Positions 16,399-24,841 of a stretch of 64,000 bases of DNA are shown here, piece by piece. The notes beneath the pieces are model-generated. The model saw only the letters and a program-made list of their open reading frames with translations, was not told the origin of the DNA and ran no database searches. The position numbers and the translations under genes were made by a program. Origin of the DNA: Hyphomicrobiales bacterium (GTDB lineage Bacteria > Pseudomonadota > Alphaproteobacteria > Rhizobiales > Rhizobiaceae). Every line of letters begins with the position of its first letter. Position 1 is the first letter of the stretch. The stretch spans positions 113,391-177,390 of the forward strand of contig UBJR01000011.1 of NCBI GenBank assembly GCA_900465675.1, written 5' to 3'.

Positions 16399-17169
16399 TC
16401 AATGCAGGCCAAATTCATTCAGCAATTGTTCGCGCAGCCGCACGAAGCGCGGCTCGCTGCGGTTTCGCGGCCTTGGAAGATCGACCTCGATCTCGCGCGT
16501 CCGCCCGCCTTTGTCCTTGGGCAGGATCAGCACCCTGTCGGCCAAATAGACGGCTTCCTCGAGATCATGCGTAACGAGGATCATCGTCACCCGCTCTTCG
16601 CGCCAGATGCGCGCCAGCTCCTCCTGCATGGTGATTTTCGTCATCGCATCGAGCGCTCCGAACGGCTCGTCCAGCAGCAGGATCTCGGGCTTGACGGCAA
16701 GCGCCCGCGCGATGCCGACGCGTTGCGCCATGCCGCCCGAAAGCTGCGATGGCAGGGCATCGGCAAAGTCGCTGAGGCCGACAAGCTTGATGTAATGCCT
16801 GGCGCTTGCACGGGCTTCCGACTTGCCTAGCCCACGATTTTCCAGCGGAAAGGCGACATTGTCGAGCACGCTCAGCCAAGGCAGCAGCCGCGGTTCCTGA
16901 AAGATAACCGCCCGGTCGCGGCCAACACCGCGAACCGGCTGCCTGTCTATCAGAACCTCGCCGCGATCGGCATCCTCAAGCCCCGCAAGCACCCGAAGCA
17001 GCGTTGTCTTGCCCGACCCTGATGCACCGACGATCGCAAGACTTTCCCCAGCGCGAATGTGATTGCTGACGCCCTGAAGCACGTCGAGACGACGGCCCTT
17101 GATCGAATAGGATTTCGAGAGGTTTCGGATCGTGACTTCGCCACGGACTGCCGGTTCGGCGATGCTCAT
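16399..17169 (-). CDS. ABC ATP-binding protein, aliphatic sulfonate/nitrate/taurine type (SsuB-like)
   Basis: 256 residues. Walker A GASGSGKTT is near residue 50, the signature LSGGMAQRVGIARAL near 142, and Walker B ILLLDEPFGALDAMT near 163; the FGALD sequence is typical of the SsuB/TauB/NrtD group. It follows the binding-protein gene by only 11 bp and precedes an LLM monooxygenase. With the permease and binding protein it should import an organosulfur compound such as an alkanesulfonate. Taurine or nitrate cannot be excluded by sequence, but two monooxygenases in the same operon favour desulfonation. Confidence 0.9.
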   Translation of the reverse strand: MSIAEPAVRGEVTIRNLSKSYSIKGRRLDVLQGVSNHIRAGESLAIVGASGSGKTTLLRVLAGLEDADRGEVLIDRQPVRGVGRDRAVIFQEPRLLPWLSVLDNVAFPLENRGLGKSEARASARHYIKLVGLSDFADALPSQLSGGMAQRVGIARALAVKPEILLLDEPFGALDAMTKITMQEELARIWREERVTMILVTHDLEEAVYLADRVLILPKDKGGRTREIEVDLPRPRNRSEPRFVRLREQLLNEFGLH

Positions 17170-17180
17170 CGCTTATCTCC

Positions 17181-18185
17181 TCAGTTCGCGACTGCGAAGT
17201 TGGCAGGATTGTAGAGAATATCCCCGGCCTTGAGCTGGCCCGGCTGAAGAACGCCGCCGCGTGCCAGGATGTCGATCCAGAACTGCAGATCGCGGGTCAC
17301 CGCCTTGCCACCTTCGCGCACACCGTAGCCGGTGAAATACTGGGCGATATCGGCATTCTCACCGCGCGAAGCGAGCACCTTTGCGATGACGGCTTTCGTC
17401 TCTTCGGGATGCAGGCGCGCATATTCGAGGGCCGCTTCGGATTTTTCGACGAAGACCTTGGCAGCCTGCGGATGCTCCTTGATCCAATCGCGGCGCAGAA
17501 CGACGAAGCCGCCGGCGATTTCGCCGAGAACGTCGGTATCCCCGAAGACCTTCTGCAGCGGGCCATTCTTCAGGGCAGCGCCTTCGAAGGTCTTCTGCCA
17601 ATAGCCGAACGCGGAGATATCAACCTGCTTCGAGCGAAGGACCTGCTCGAGCTGCGGGCCCGGCACGACGACGAGCTTTGCGGCATTCTCGGGAAGGCCG
17701 ACCGAATGGAGCGCCTCACGGACCGTGTAGTCCAGATGCGCACCAAGCGTGTTGACGGCGATCGTCTTGCCGGCAAGATCCTTGATCGAATGGATCGGGC
17801 TTCCCTCAAGCGTGTAGAAAATGCTTTCCGTCGTCTTGTTGATGCCGTTCGAAGCATAGGCCGCGATGAAATCATTGCCGCTGGCGACCGAATTCAAAAC
17901 GGCTGCCGTCGCAGCGCTGCCGAGCTCGACATCGCCGGAGGCGAGTGCAAAGAGCGATGCCGGACCGCCCTGCGCGTAACCGACATTCTTGAGCGTGATG
18001 CCGGTGCCGTTGAAGTAGCCCAGCGCATCCGCCAGCTCGTGGGCAGCAAGGCCACCCTGGCTGGCAAGGAACCGGATCGTCACCTGCTCCGGTTCGGCAG
18101 CAGCAGCGAAACTGGTGGAAGCGGCAAGAAAGAGGCCGGCGGTGAGCGCGAGGGCGTGACCGCCGGAACGGCGCAGAATGTGCAT
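17181..18185 (-). CDS. Periplasmic binding protein, aliphatic sulfonate/NMT1 family (SsuA-like)
   Basis: 334 residues with a signal peptide (about 1-30, cleavage after the AAA stretch). The mature part shows the SsuA/TauA features: VTIRFLASQGGLAAHELADALGYF, DVELGSAATAAVLNSVASG and KDLAGKTIAVNTLGAHLDYTVREAL. AGGAG 6 nt upstream supports the ATG at 18185. It is encoded third in the operon, after a monooxygenase and the permease, an uncommon order, and no intercistronic hairpin follows it, unlike the other binding-protein genes in this window. Confidence 0.88.
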   Translation of the reverse strand: MHILRRSGGHALALTAGLFLAASTSFAAAAEPEQVTIRFLASQGGLAAHELADALGYFNGTGITLKNVGYAQGGPASLFALASGDVELGSAATAAVLNSVASGNDFIAAYASNGINKTTESIFYTLEGSPIHSIKDLAGKTIAVNTLGAHLDYTVREALHSVGLPENAAKLVVVPGPQLEQVLRSKQVDISAFGYWQKTFEGAALKNGPLQKVFGDTDVLGEIAGGFVVLRRDWIKEHPQAAKVFVEKSEAALEYARLHPEETKAVIAKVLASRGENADIAQYFTGYGVREGGKAVTRDLQFWIDILARGGVLQPGQLKAGDILYNPANFAVAN

Positions 18186-18241
18186 TACAATCTCCTGAGT
18201 TTTGGTGGATCAGCGCTTTGTCGGGCTGAGAAGCATGCGTT

Positions 18242-19087
18242 TCAGTTCTTGACCCTGGTCCAACGGCAAAGCCGGGCCTGCAGGCGTTCGAGGACGAAGT
18301 TCGCGGATAGCCCGAGCAGTGCCAGAAGCAGGATCGCGGCAAACATCATCGGGATCTGGAAGTTGTATTGCGCATTCATGACCTGGAAACCGACGCCGGA
18401 ATTCGCGCCGATCATCTCCGCAGCAATCAAGAGCAGGAGGGCCGTCGTGGCGGAAAGGCGCAGCCCGACGAAAATCTGGGGCAATGCAGCCGGCAGCACG
18501 ACGCGGCGGAAGATGGTCAACCGGCCGGCGCCATAAACGCGTGCCATTTCGAGGAGCTTGGGATCAACCTGCTTCACCCCGCCGATCGTCGACAGGAGGA
18601 TCGGGAACAGCGTCGCCCAGAAAATGACGAAGATCTTCGACGCTTCGCCAAGCCCGAGCAGCAGAATGAAGACAGGATAGAGCGCAAGCGCAGAGGTCTG
18701 GCGAAAAAGCTGGAGGATCGGGTCGAGAGCGCGCTCGATGACGCGGATCTGCCCCATGAACAGCCCGAGCGGGATACCGACGGCAGCCGCCGCTCCGAAG
18801 GCGATACCGGCCCGTTGCAGGCTGATCAGGATATCATTCGAGAAGGTACCAGCGGCAATTCCGTTCCAGAGCGCCTGGACAATGATGCTGAGCGGCGGCA
18901 GGACGGCCTTGTTGGTCCAGCCCATTGACGGTGCGATCTGCCAGAAGACGGCGAATGCGATGAGAAGCCCCCAGCGTGAGAAGATGTTTCCGGTGAAAGA
19001 CAGAAACTCTCTGCCTGCCCCTTCCCGCCAGAAAGCTCCGGCCTGAAAGCCCTGCAATACGGCTGGCTGGTCATCATTGATTGCCAT
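18242..19087 (-). CDS. ABC permease, aliphatic sulfonate type (SsuC-like)
   Basis: 281 residues with about six membrane segments. The family region FGAAAAVGIPLGLFMGQIRVIERALDPILQLFRQTSALALYPVFILLLGLGEASKIFVI contains the SsuC/TauC EAA-like loop. Start at 19087 is preferred to the in-frame ATG at 19093, because AGGAG lies 8 nt before 19087 and only 2 nt before 19093. It should work with the SsuA-like and SsuB-like proteins in the same operon. Confidence 0.9.
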   Translation of the reverse strand: MAINDDQPAVLQGFQAGAFWREGAGREFLSFTGNIFSRWGLLIAFAVFWQIAPSMGWTNKAVLPPLSIIVQALWNGIAAGTFSNDILISLQRAGIAFGAAAAVGIPLGLFMGQIRVIERALDPILQLFRQTSALALYPVFILLLGLGEASKIFVIFWATLFPILLSTIGGVKQVDPKLLEMARVYGAGRLTIFRRVVLPAALPQIFVGLRLSATTALLLLIAAEMIGANSGVGFQVMNAQYNFQIPMMFAAILLLALLGLSANFVLERLQARLCRWTRVKN

Positions 19088-19113
19088 CTGCATATCTCCT
19101 TGTTGGCTTTTTG

Positions 19114-20460
19114 CTATTCTGCGGCTTCAGACGCTGCGCTTGCCCAGCGGGTATGCGGGAAAGGAAGGCCAAGATTGCCGCGGAGCGTGTTTCCCTCGTA
19201 GGCGGTGCGGAACAGGCCTCTGCGCTGCAGCTCCGGGATCACCAGATCGACGAAGTCTGTCAGGCCAGTGGGCAGCCACGGCGGCAGGATGTTGAAGCCG
19301 TCCGCGCCTTCATTTTCGAACCATTCCTGAAGCGTGTCGGCAATCTGCACGGCCGAGCCGACGATCGTGTAGTGTCCCCTTGCCGAGGCGATCCACTGGT
19401 AAAGTTGCCGGATCGAGAAGTTGTTTTCGTCGGCGATGCGGCGGATCAAGTCCTGGCGGCTTTTCATCCCTTCCGTCGGCGGCGCTGGCGGGAGTGGGCC
19501 ATCGAGATCGGCGCCGGCAAGATCAAGCTCGCCGCCACTCAAGGCGTTGATGAGCGCAAGACCGTCTTCCTCGATGATCAAGCTCGTCAGACGTTCGTAT
19601 TTTTCGCGCGCTTCGGCTTCCGTCCGGCCGACAAATGGCGAGACGCCCGGCATGACCAGAACATGAGCTGGATTGCGTCCATGCGCCCGGGCACGGGCCT
19701 TGATGTCGCGATAGAACTCTTGCGCGGTATCGAGCTTCTGGTGGGCGGTGAAAATCACCTCGGCGGTAGCCGCGGCAAGGTCGCGGCCGTCGTCGGACTG
19801 GCCCGCCTGAACGATGACCGGGTGACCCTGCGAGGAGCGGCTGACATTCAGCGGTCCCTCGACCTTGAAATGCTCGCCGCGGTGATCTGTGCGATGCACC
19901 TTGTTCACGTCGAAATAGACACCGCTTTCGCGATCGCGGATGAAGGCATCGTCCTCGAAGCTTTCCCAGAGCTTCTTGACGACACTCACGTGCTCGGCTG
20001 CGCGGCGGTAGCGTGCGGCATGGGGAAGCTGCTGGTCCCGGTTGAAATTCCGGGCTGCTGCTTCCGTCGCTGTCGTGACGACGTTCCATCCCGCTCGTCC
20101 GCCGGAAATCAGATCAAGCGAGGCGAACTTGCGGGCCACCGAATATGGCTCTTCATAGGTCGTCGAAGCCGTGGCGATGAAGCCCAGATGCTTGGTAAAC
20201 GGCGCAAGAGCGGAGAAAAGTGTCACGGGTTCAAATCCGACGACCCTTGCGTTTCCGCCTTCGATGCCGCCGCCAAAGGCAACCGCGAGCCCGTCAGCCA
20301 GGAAATAGGCATCGAACAGACCGCGCTCGGCTTCTTGCGCGAGCTTGATATGAAACTGGAGGTTGGTTGCGCCATCGACCGGCTGATCCGGGTGCCGCCA
20401 CGAAGCAATATGCTGGCCACCGCCAGGTAGAAACGCGCCCAATCTGATCTGTCGTGCCAC
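19114..20460 (-). CDS. LLM-class flavin-dependent monooxygenase, NtaA/SnaA/DszA family (second copy)
   Basis: 448 residues from GTG 20460, preceded by GAGGAGG at 6 nt; an ATG seven codons earlier lacks a good ribosome site. Landmarks match those of the monooxygenase at 15008: QIRLGAFLPGGGQHIASWRHP, FDAYFLADG, TASTTYEEPYSVARKFASLDLISGGRAGWNVVTTATEAAARNF, and HPVIVQAGQSDDGRDLAAATAEVIFTAH. The two are homologous but clearly diverged, so they probably attack different substrates or successive steps. This is the first gene of the five-gene sulfur operon. The 214 bp upstream are AT-rich and contain an AAATTA-N6-TAATTT inverted repeat (20588-20605), a possible control site. Confidence 0.87.
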   Translation of the reverse strand: MARQIRLGAFLPGGGQHIASWRHPDQPVDGATNLQFHIKLAQEAERGLFDAYFLADGLAVAFGGGIEGGNARVVGFEPVTLFSALAPFTKHLGFIATASTTYEEPYSVARKFASLDLISGGRAGWNVVTTATEAAARNFNRDQQLPHAARYRRAAEHVSVVKKLWESFEDDAFIRDRESGVYFDVNKVHRTDHRGEHFKVEGPLNVSRSSQGHPVIVQAGQSDDGRDLAAATAEVIFTAHQKLDTAQEFYRDIKARARAHGRNPAHVLVMPGVSPFVGRTEAEAREKYERLTSLIIEEDGLALINALSGGELDLAGADLDGPLPPAPPTEGMKSRQDLIRRIADENNFSIRQLYQWIASARGHYTIVGSAVQIADTLQEWFENEGADGFNILPPWLPTGLTDFVDLVIPELQRRGLFRTAYEGNTLRGNLGLPFPHTRWASAASEAAE

Positions 20461-20587
20461 CGAATTCCTCCTCGGTTCCATTTGCGATGGCTAAGGATCG
20501 GCCGTCGGAAGCATCGGAACGCGACATAAAATTCGATGAAATCTAGAAATTTGATAGGCTATTAATTCCTTCGCGTTCCCACCCGCT

Positions 20588-20605
20588 AAATTATTTTTCT
20601 AATTT
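20588..20605. promoter_or_regulatory. AT-rich inverted repeat upstream of the sulfur operon
   Basis: AAATTA and TAATTT are separated by 6 bp, in an AT-rich patch about 130 bp upstream of the first monooxygenase gene. It could be a regulator site or part of an UP-like element. No matching regulator gene is adjacent. Confidence 0.25.
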
Positions 20606-20674
20606 GCCGGACATATCGGTAAAGGCGGCGAGCCGAATAGCTTCGCGGAAGGCGCAGTTCTCCCGAAGCTATCT

Positions 20675-20821
20675 CTATCGGGTGCTGCCTCGGACGATCA
20701 ATTCAGGCTCCAGGGCGATGTCCGATACATTCGGCAAACCATCGTTGATGGCAAGAAGCACGCGTGATGTTTGCCTGGCGTGGCTCAATGTCTCGGGCGG
20801 TGCCGAAACACGCCAGCCCGG
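20675..20821 (-). pseudogene. LacI-family regulator, C-terminal remnant
   Basis: Read on the minus strand directly after the GMC-oxidoreductase TAG, the same frame encodes about 48 residues ending in TAG at 20675-20677: VSAPPETLSHARQTSRVLLAI, then ALEPELIVRGSTR. The (A/P)ELIVRxST ending is the classic C-terminus of LacI/GalR regulators. No DNA-binding or sugar-binding part is present. Either a deletion fused the end of a regulator gene to the end of the GMC gene, or this is a decayed neighbour. It marks the border between the sulfur and polyol modules. Confidence 0.75.
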
Positions 20822-22435
20822 CTAATTGGCAATCATGTCGGCGGCCTTCTCGGCGATCATAATGACAGGTGAATTGGTATTGCCCGACACAATCGTCGGC
20901 ATGACAGACGCATCAACGACCCTCAGCCCCACAATCCCTCTGACACGCAATTCCTGATCCACGACTGCATGCTCATCGCTTCCCATCCTGCACGTTCCAA
21001 CCGGATGAAAAATCGTCGTCGCTATATCGCCCGCTCTCTGGATCAGGTCTTCGTCACTCTGAAACTCTGCGCCCGGCAGCATCTCCTTGGGCGCGAAGCG
21101 CGACACTGCCTTGGCCTGCATCAGACTGCGGGCATGACGGATCGATCTCGCCGCAACGATACGGTCGCCGGCGGTCGAGAGATAGTTTGGCCTTATATCC
21201 GGAACTGCCGACGTGTCTGGCCTTGAGATATGGACCGTGCCGCGGCTTTCGGGGCGGAGGTTACACACAGAGACCGTGACGGCAGGGAAGCGATGCAGCG
21301 GCTCGCCGAGCCTGTCGGTGCTGAGCGGCTGAACGTGATACTCAAGATCCGCGGTTGCCAGCGACGGATCGCTTTTTGCGAAGATGCCGAGCTGGCTCGG
21401 GGCCATGGAAAGAGGGCCGGAGCGGCGCAGTGCATATTCCAACCCCATTCCCGCGCGGGAAAGAAGGTTGTGATAGAGCTGGTTCAGCGTTCTTGCGCCT
21501 TCGATACGGAAGACCGTGCGGATTTGCAGGTGGTCCTGCAGGTTTTCGCCGACGCCATCAAGCGGGTGAACCACATCGATTCCGGCCGATTGAAGAACAC
21601 CGGGTCTGCCGATCCCGGAGAGCTCCAATATCTTCGGCGAGTTGATCGCGCCGGCGGAAAGGATGACCTCGCGGCAAGCTTGCGCATGATGCATTTTACC
21701 GTTCGACCGGAAGCGGACGCCGGTGACCCGCCGGCCGTCGAACTGGAGTTTTTCCGTTTCCGCCGCGGTCAGGACGCGGAGATTGGGGCGTCTCATGGCG
21801 GGCCGGAGGAAGGCCTTTGTGGTGTTCCAGCGCATCCCACCCCGCTGGTTGACCTCGAAATAACCGGAGCCCTCGTTGTCGCCCCCATTGAAATCATCCG
21901 TCTTTGGAATGCCGAGTTCCTCGGCCGCATCCCGAAAGGCATCGAGAACGGGCCATGAGAGGCGCTGACGCTCCACCCGCCATTCACCGCCCGCGCCGTG
22001 GATTTCGGAACTTCCCCGGTAGTTGTCTTCCGACTTGCGGAAATATGGAAGGACGTCGTCCCAGCCCCAACCGGCATTGCCCGCCTGACGCCACCCATCA
22101 TAGTCGGCGGCCTGGCCGCGCATGTAGATCATTCCGTTGATCGAGGAGCAGCCGCCGAGAAGCTTGCCGCGCGGATAGGGAAGCGAACGCCCGTTGAGGC
22201 CAGTCTCCGGCATCGTCGTCATCATCCAATCCGTCCGCGGATTACCCATGCAGAAGAGGTATCCGATCGGAATATGGACCCAGTGGTAACGGTCACTTCC
22301 GCCCGCTTCCAGAAGCAGAACGCGATTGTTTGGATTGGCCGACAGCCGGTTTGCCAAGACACACCCTGCCGATCCAGCGCCAACAATTATGAAGTCATAG
22401 GTTCCTGCATCAACCGGCGTCTCATCTCTGTGCAT
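20822..22435 (-). CDS. GMC-family FAD oxidoreductase (choline/alcohol dehydrogenase type)
   Basis: 537 residues from ATG 22435. The FAD-binding motif IIVGAGSAGCVLANRLS is near residue 15, GMC signature 1 (GKLLGGCSSINGMIYMRG) near 90, GMC signature 2 (GAINSPKILELSGIG) near 270, and the active-site His lies in the C-terminal FHPVGTCRMG/NTNSPVIMIAEKAADMI region. Such enzymes oxidise primary alcohols, choline or sugars. It begins 2 bp after the FGGY kinase stop, so it belongs to the polyol operon, probably oxidising an alcohol substrate or intermediate. Close resemblance to BetA is possible, but no betaine genes lie nearby. Confidence 0.9.
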   Translation of the reverse strand: MHRDETPVDAGTYDFIIVGAGSAGCVLANRLSANPNNRVLLLEAGGSDRYHWVHIPIGYLFCMGNPRTDWMMTTMPETGLNGRSLPYPRGKLLGGCSSINGMIYMRGQAADYDGWRQAGNAGWGWDDVLPYFRKSEDNYRGSSEIHGAGGEWRVERQRLSWPVLDAFRDAAEELGIPKTDDFNGGDNEGSGYFEVNQRGGMRWNTTKAFLRPAMRRPNLRVLTAAETEKLQFDGRRVTGVRFRSNGKMHHAQACREVILSAGAINSPKILELSGIGRPGVLQSAGIDVVHPLDGVGENLQDHLQIRTVFRIEGARTLNQLYHNLLSRAGMGLEYALRRSGPLSMAPSQLGIFAKSDPSLATADLEYHVQPLSTDRLGEPLHRFPAVTVSVCNLRPESRGTVHISRPDTSAVPDIRPNYLSTAGDRIVAARSIRHARSLMQAKAVSRFAPKEMLPGAEFQSDEDLIQRAGDIATTIFHPVGTCRMGSDEHAVVDQELRVRGIVGLRVVDASVMPTIVSGNTNSPVIMIAEKAADMIAN

Positions 22436-22437
22436 GG

Positions 22438-23967
22438 TCAAGCCGCGGCCTCCGCCGAAGCAGGAGGGACTGCCGTCAGCCGCCGCCAAAGGGGCGCCAT
22501 CGCCTCGGCGATGTCGGTGTAGAGCGCGTAGCGTCGTGCATAATGCGCTTCCAGCGTGGTGTCCGGCCGGTAGTGCCGCTCAACGCGGACCATTACTTCG
22601 GCACCTGCTTCAAAGTCTGCGAAAAGACCGACGCCGGTGCCGGCCGCGATCGCAGCGCCAAGTGCGCCGGTCTCACGCGAGCGGGCAACGGTGACGGGAA
22701 CGCCAAGCACATCGGCGAAGATCTGTGGCCAGATGAGGCTTCGCGATCCACCCCCTGACAGCACCGCTTCGTTGAAGACTGCGCCTGCCTTCCGGATCGT
22801 CTCGATATGCTGACGGTGACCGAACGCGACACCTTCGAGCACGGCGCGCACCAGATGGCCTTTGCTATGCCAACCCGCAATGCCGTAGAATCCGGCGCGC
22901 GCATGGCCGTCCTGCTGAGCACCATAGAGATAGGGGTGGTAGAGCGGATCGTCTGCGGCCGGATCGATCGCCCCAGCCAGCGCGCAGCATGCGTCAAATG
23001 GCGAACTGGCCGCTGAGTGATCGCCCTCGAAGAACTCCTTGACCAGCCATTCGAGATTGGCAGCTGAGGTAGCACTGTTCTCCATCGCCATGTAGCGGGT
23101 GCGATCGAAGGTCGATGACATGAAGACCGGCCCGTCGAGGTCAGGACCGCCAATGATAACCTGATTGATACTCCAGGTACCTGCGATGATCGACGCACTG
23201 CCGGTGCGCGACACGCCAGAACCGAGGGCCGACGCGACCACATCGAACAGCCCGCCGACCACAGGCGTGCCCGTGGCAAGTCCCGTTTGCCGGGAGACTT
23301 CTTCAGTCACCGTACCGGCGATATCCGCACTTTCGATCAGCGGCGGCAGGAGATCCATGTGGTCACCAAGACCGTAGGCCTCCATTAGTGCGGCGTCATA
23401 GCGACGCTCGGCAAGATTGAGCAGGCCAGCTCCGGACATATCGGACACATCGCTGACACGACGGCCGGTCAGCCGGTTGACGACGAAATCCTTGGAGAGG
23501 AAAACCGTGCCGATACGATTGAACAGGTCCGGCCGGTGACGCTTCAGCCAGGCCAGCAAGGTTGGCGTCTGCGATGGCCAGGGACGCTGCCGGGCGATCG
23601 GATGTGTCCGATCGCCGACGCCTTGCGACTGCCATTCCTCCACTAGAGCAGCGGCTCGCGTATCGAGCGATTGGATGCCGAGCAGCGGCTCTCCGCCCCG
23701 ATCCAGTGCATAGAGGCCGTTTCCATGACCGGCACAGCCGACGCCGGCAATATCCCCGGGTTCGATGGCGGCCTGCTCAATGCAGCGGCGAATGACCTTG
23801 CGGGCATTCGACCAGAGTTCGTCGAGCCCACGCTCTACGTGGCCGGGATGGGGCATGCGGCTGTGTCCCTCCGCGGATGCGGCGGCAATTTCATTGCCCT
23901 CCGTGTCGAAAATCACGGCCTTGATGACCGTGTTGCCGGCGTCCAGCCCCAGTAGATAACGTGCCAT
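22438..23967 (-). CDS. FGGY-family carbohydrate kinase
   Basis: 509 residues from ATG 23967 (GGGAGG 8 nt upstream). The ATP-binding LLGLDAGNTVIKAVIFD opens the FGGY_N domain; GLFDVVASALGSGVSRTGSASIIAGTWSIN sits between domains, and GGGSRSLIWPQIFADVLGVPV plus ETGALGAAIAAGTGVG are FGGY_C landmarks. FGGY kinases phosphorylate glycerol, erythritol, xylulose, ribulose or AI-2. Here it lies with a GlpD-like dehydrogenase and an LsrF-like aldolase, so the expected product is a polyol or ketose phosphate that the dehydrogenase or aldolase then uses. The particular sugar is not evident. Confidence 0.9.
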   Translation of the reverse strand: MARYLLGLDAGNTVIKAVIFDTEGNEIAAASAEGHSRMPHPGHVERGLDELWSNARKVIRRCIEQAAIEPGDIAGVGCAGHGNGLYALDRGGEPLLGIQSLDTRAAALVEEWQSQGVGDRTHPIARQRPWPSQTPTLLAWLKRHRPDLFNRIGTVFLSKDFVVNRLTGRRVSDVSDMSGAGLLNLAERRYDAALMEAYGLGDHMDLLPPLIESADIAGTVTEEVSRQTGLATGTPVVGGLFDVVASALGSGVSRTGSASIIAGTWSINQVIIGGPDLDGPVFMSSTFDRTRYMAMENSATSAANLEWLVKEFFEGDHSAASSPFDACCALAGAIDPAADDPLYHPYLYGAQQDGHARAGFYGIAGWHSKGHLVRAVLEGVAFGHRQHIETIRKAGAVFNEAVLSGGGSRSLIWPQIFADVLGVPVTVARSRETGALGAAIAAGTGVGLFADFEAGAEVMVRVERHYRPDTTLEAHYARRYALYTDIAEAMAPLWRRLTAVPPASAEAAA

Positions 23968-23998
23968 GCGGAACCCCTCCCAAGGTTCTTGTTCACTC

Positions 23999-24841
23999 TT
24001 AGCCGCGCTGATAAAGCTCGAAGGCATCTTCGCCGCCAGCATCGTCATGCACGATCGCCATCAATCCTCGAACAACCGCGCTGGGGTTGGCGTGCTGATA
24101 GATGTTGCGCCCATAGACCATGCCGACCGCGCCCTGCCGCATCAAGGCCGCCGATTTGCCAAAGACGGCACGAAGGTCTTCCTTGCCGCCGCCACGCACC
24201 AGCACCGGGCACCGCGCCGCCTCGACAACCCGGTGATAATCCTCGGCATTGGTCGTCGGGTCTGCCTTGACGATATCGGCTCCCATCTCACGGGCAAGGC
24301 GGGTCAGGGTGACGATCTTGTCGGCGTCACCGTCCACCATATAGCCGCCGGCCTTGTCGACCGGCTGCATCACCAGCGGTTCGATCATCAGCGGCATGCC
24401 GTATTTGTCGCAATCCGCACGGATGCGGGCGATGTTCTGGACACATTGGCGGAACAGATCCGGCTCATCCGGCAGCATGAACAGATTGACGACGACACAG
24501 GCCGCGTCCATCTCGATGGCGCCGATCAGAGGTTCCGCCTCGTTCTGCAGCACGGCCCACATGTGGCGGTGGCGCGTGCTGTTGTACGGATTGCCCATAT
24601 CGACGCGCATGACCAGCGCCGGCTTGTCCTTGCCCGCAACATCCTGCAGCAGGTCGGCCTGGCCGTAATTCATCTGGATTGCATCGGGTGCCGCATCGAC
24701 CAGAGCCTTGACCACCGTTTGCATGTCTTCCAAGCCGCTCAGAAACGACGGCTCGTTGCACACTCCATGATCGATCGCCACGTCCAGGCAACGGCCACCA
24801 CCGAACAGTCTGTTCATCCGGACTTTGCTGTTGTTTCGCAT
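23999..24841 (-). CDS. DhnA/LsrF-type class I aldolase family protein
   Basis: 280 residues with a DeoC/FbaB/LsrF TIM barrel. DVAIDHGV near residue 20 is the family opening; AREMGADIVKADPT near 190 contains the expected Schiff-base Lys; PVLVRGGGK near 220 and GAVGMVYGRNIYQHANPSAVVRGLMAIVHDDA are close to the LsrF C-terminus. The ATG at 24841 has AAGGAG 6 nt upstream and overlaps the end of the dehydrogenase gene by 28 bp. It probably cleaves a phosphorylated keto-sugar made by the neighbouring kinase and dehydrogenase. LsrF itself is a thiolase for phospho-AI-2 breakdown, so that chemistry is also possible. Confidence 0.85.
   Translation of the reverse strand: MRNNSKVRMNRLFGGGRCLDVAIDHGVCNEPSFLSGLEDMQTVVKALVDAAPDAIQMNYGQADLLQDVAGKDKPALVMRVDMGNPYNSTRHRHMWAVLQNEAEPLIGAIEMDAACVVVNLFMLPDEPDLFRQCVQNIARIRADCDKYGMPLMIEPLVMQPVDKAGGYMVDGDADKIVTLTRLAREMGADIVKADPTTNAEDYHRVVEAARCPVLVRGGGKEDLRAVFGKSAALMRQGAVGMVYGRNIYQHANPSAVVRGLMAIVHDDAGGEDAFELYQRG

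Noticed and set aside
20822..22435. Calling the GMC enzyme choline dehydrogenase (betA)
   Set aside because: GMC sequences are hard to separate by eye, and no betB, betI or choline transporter is nearby; its operon is sugar- or polyol-related.
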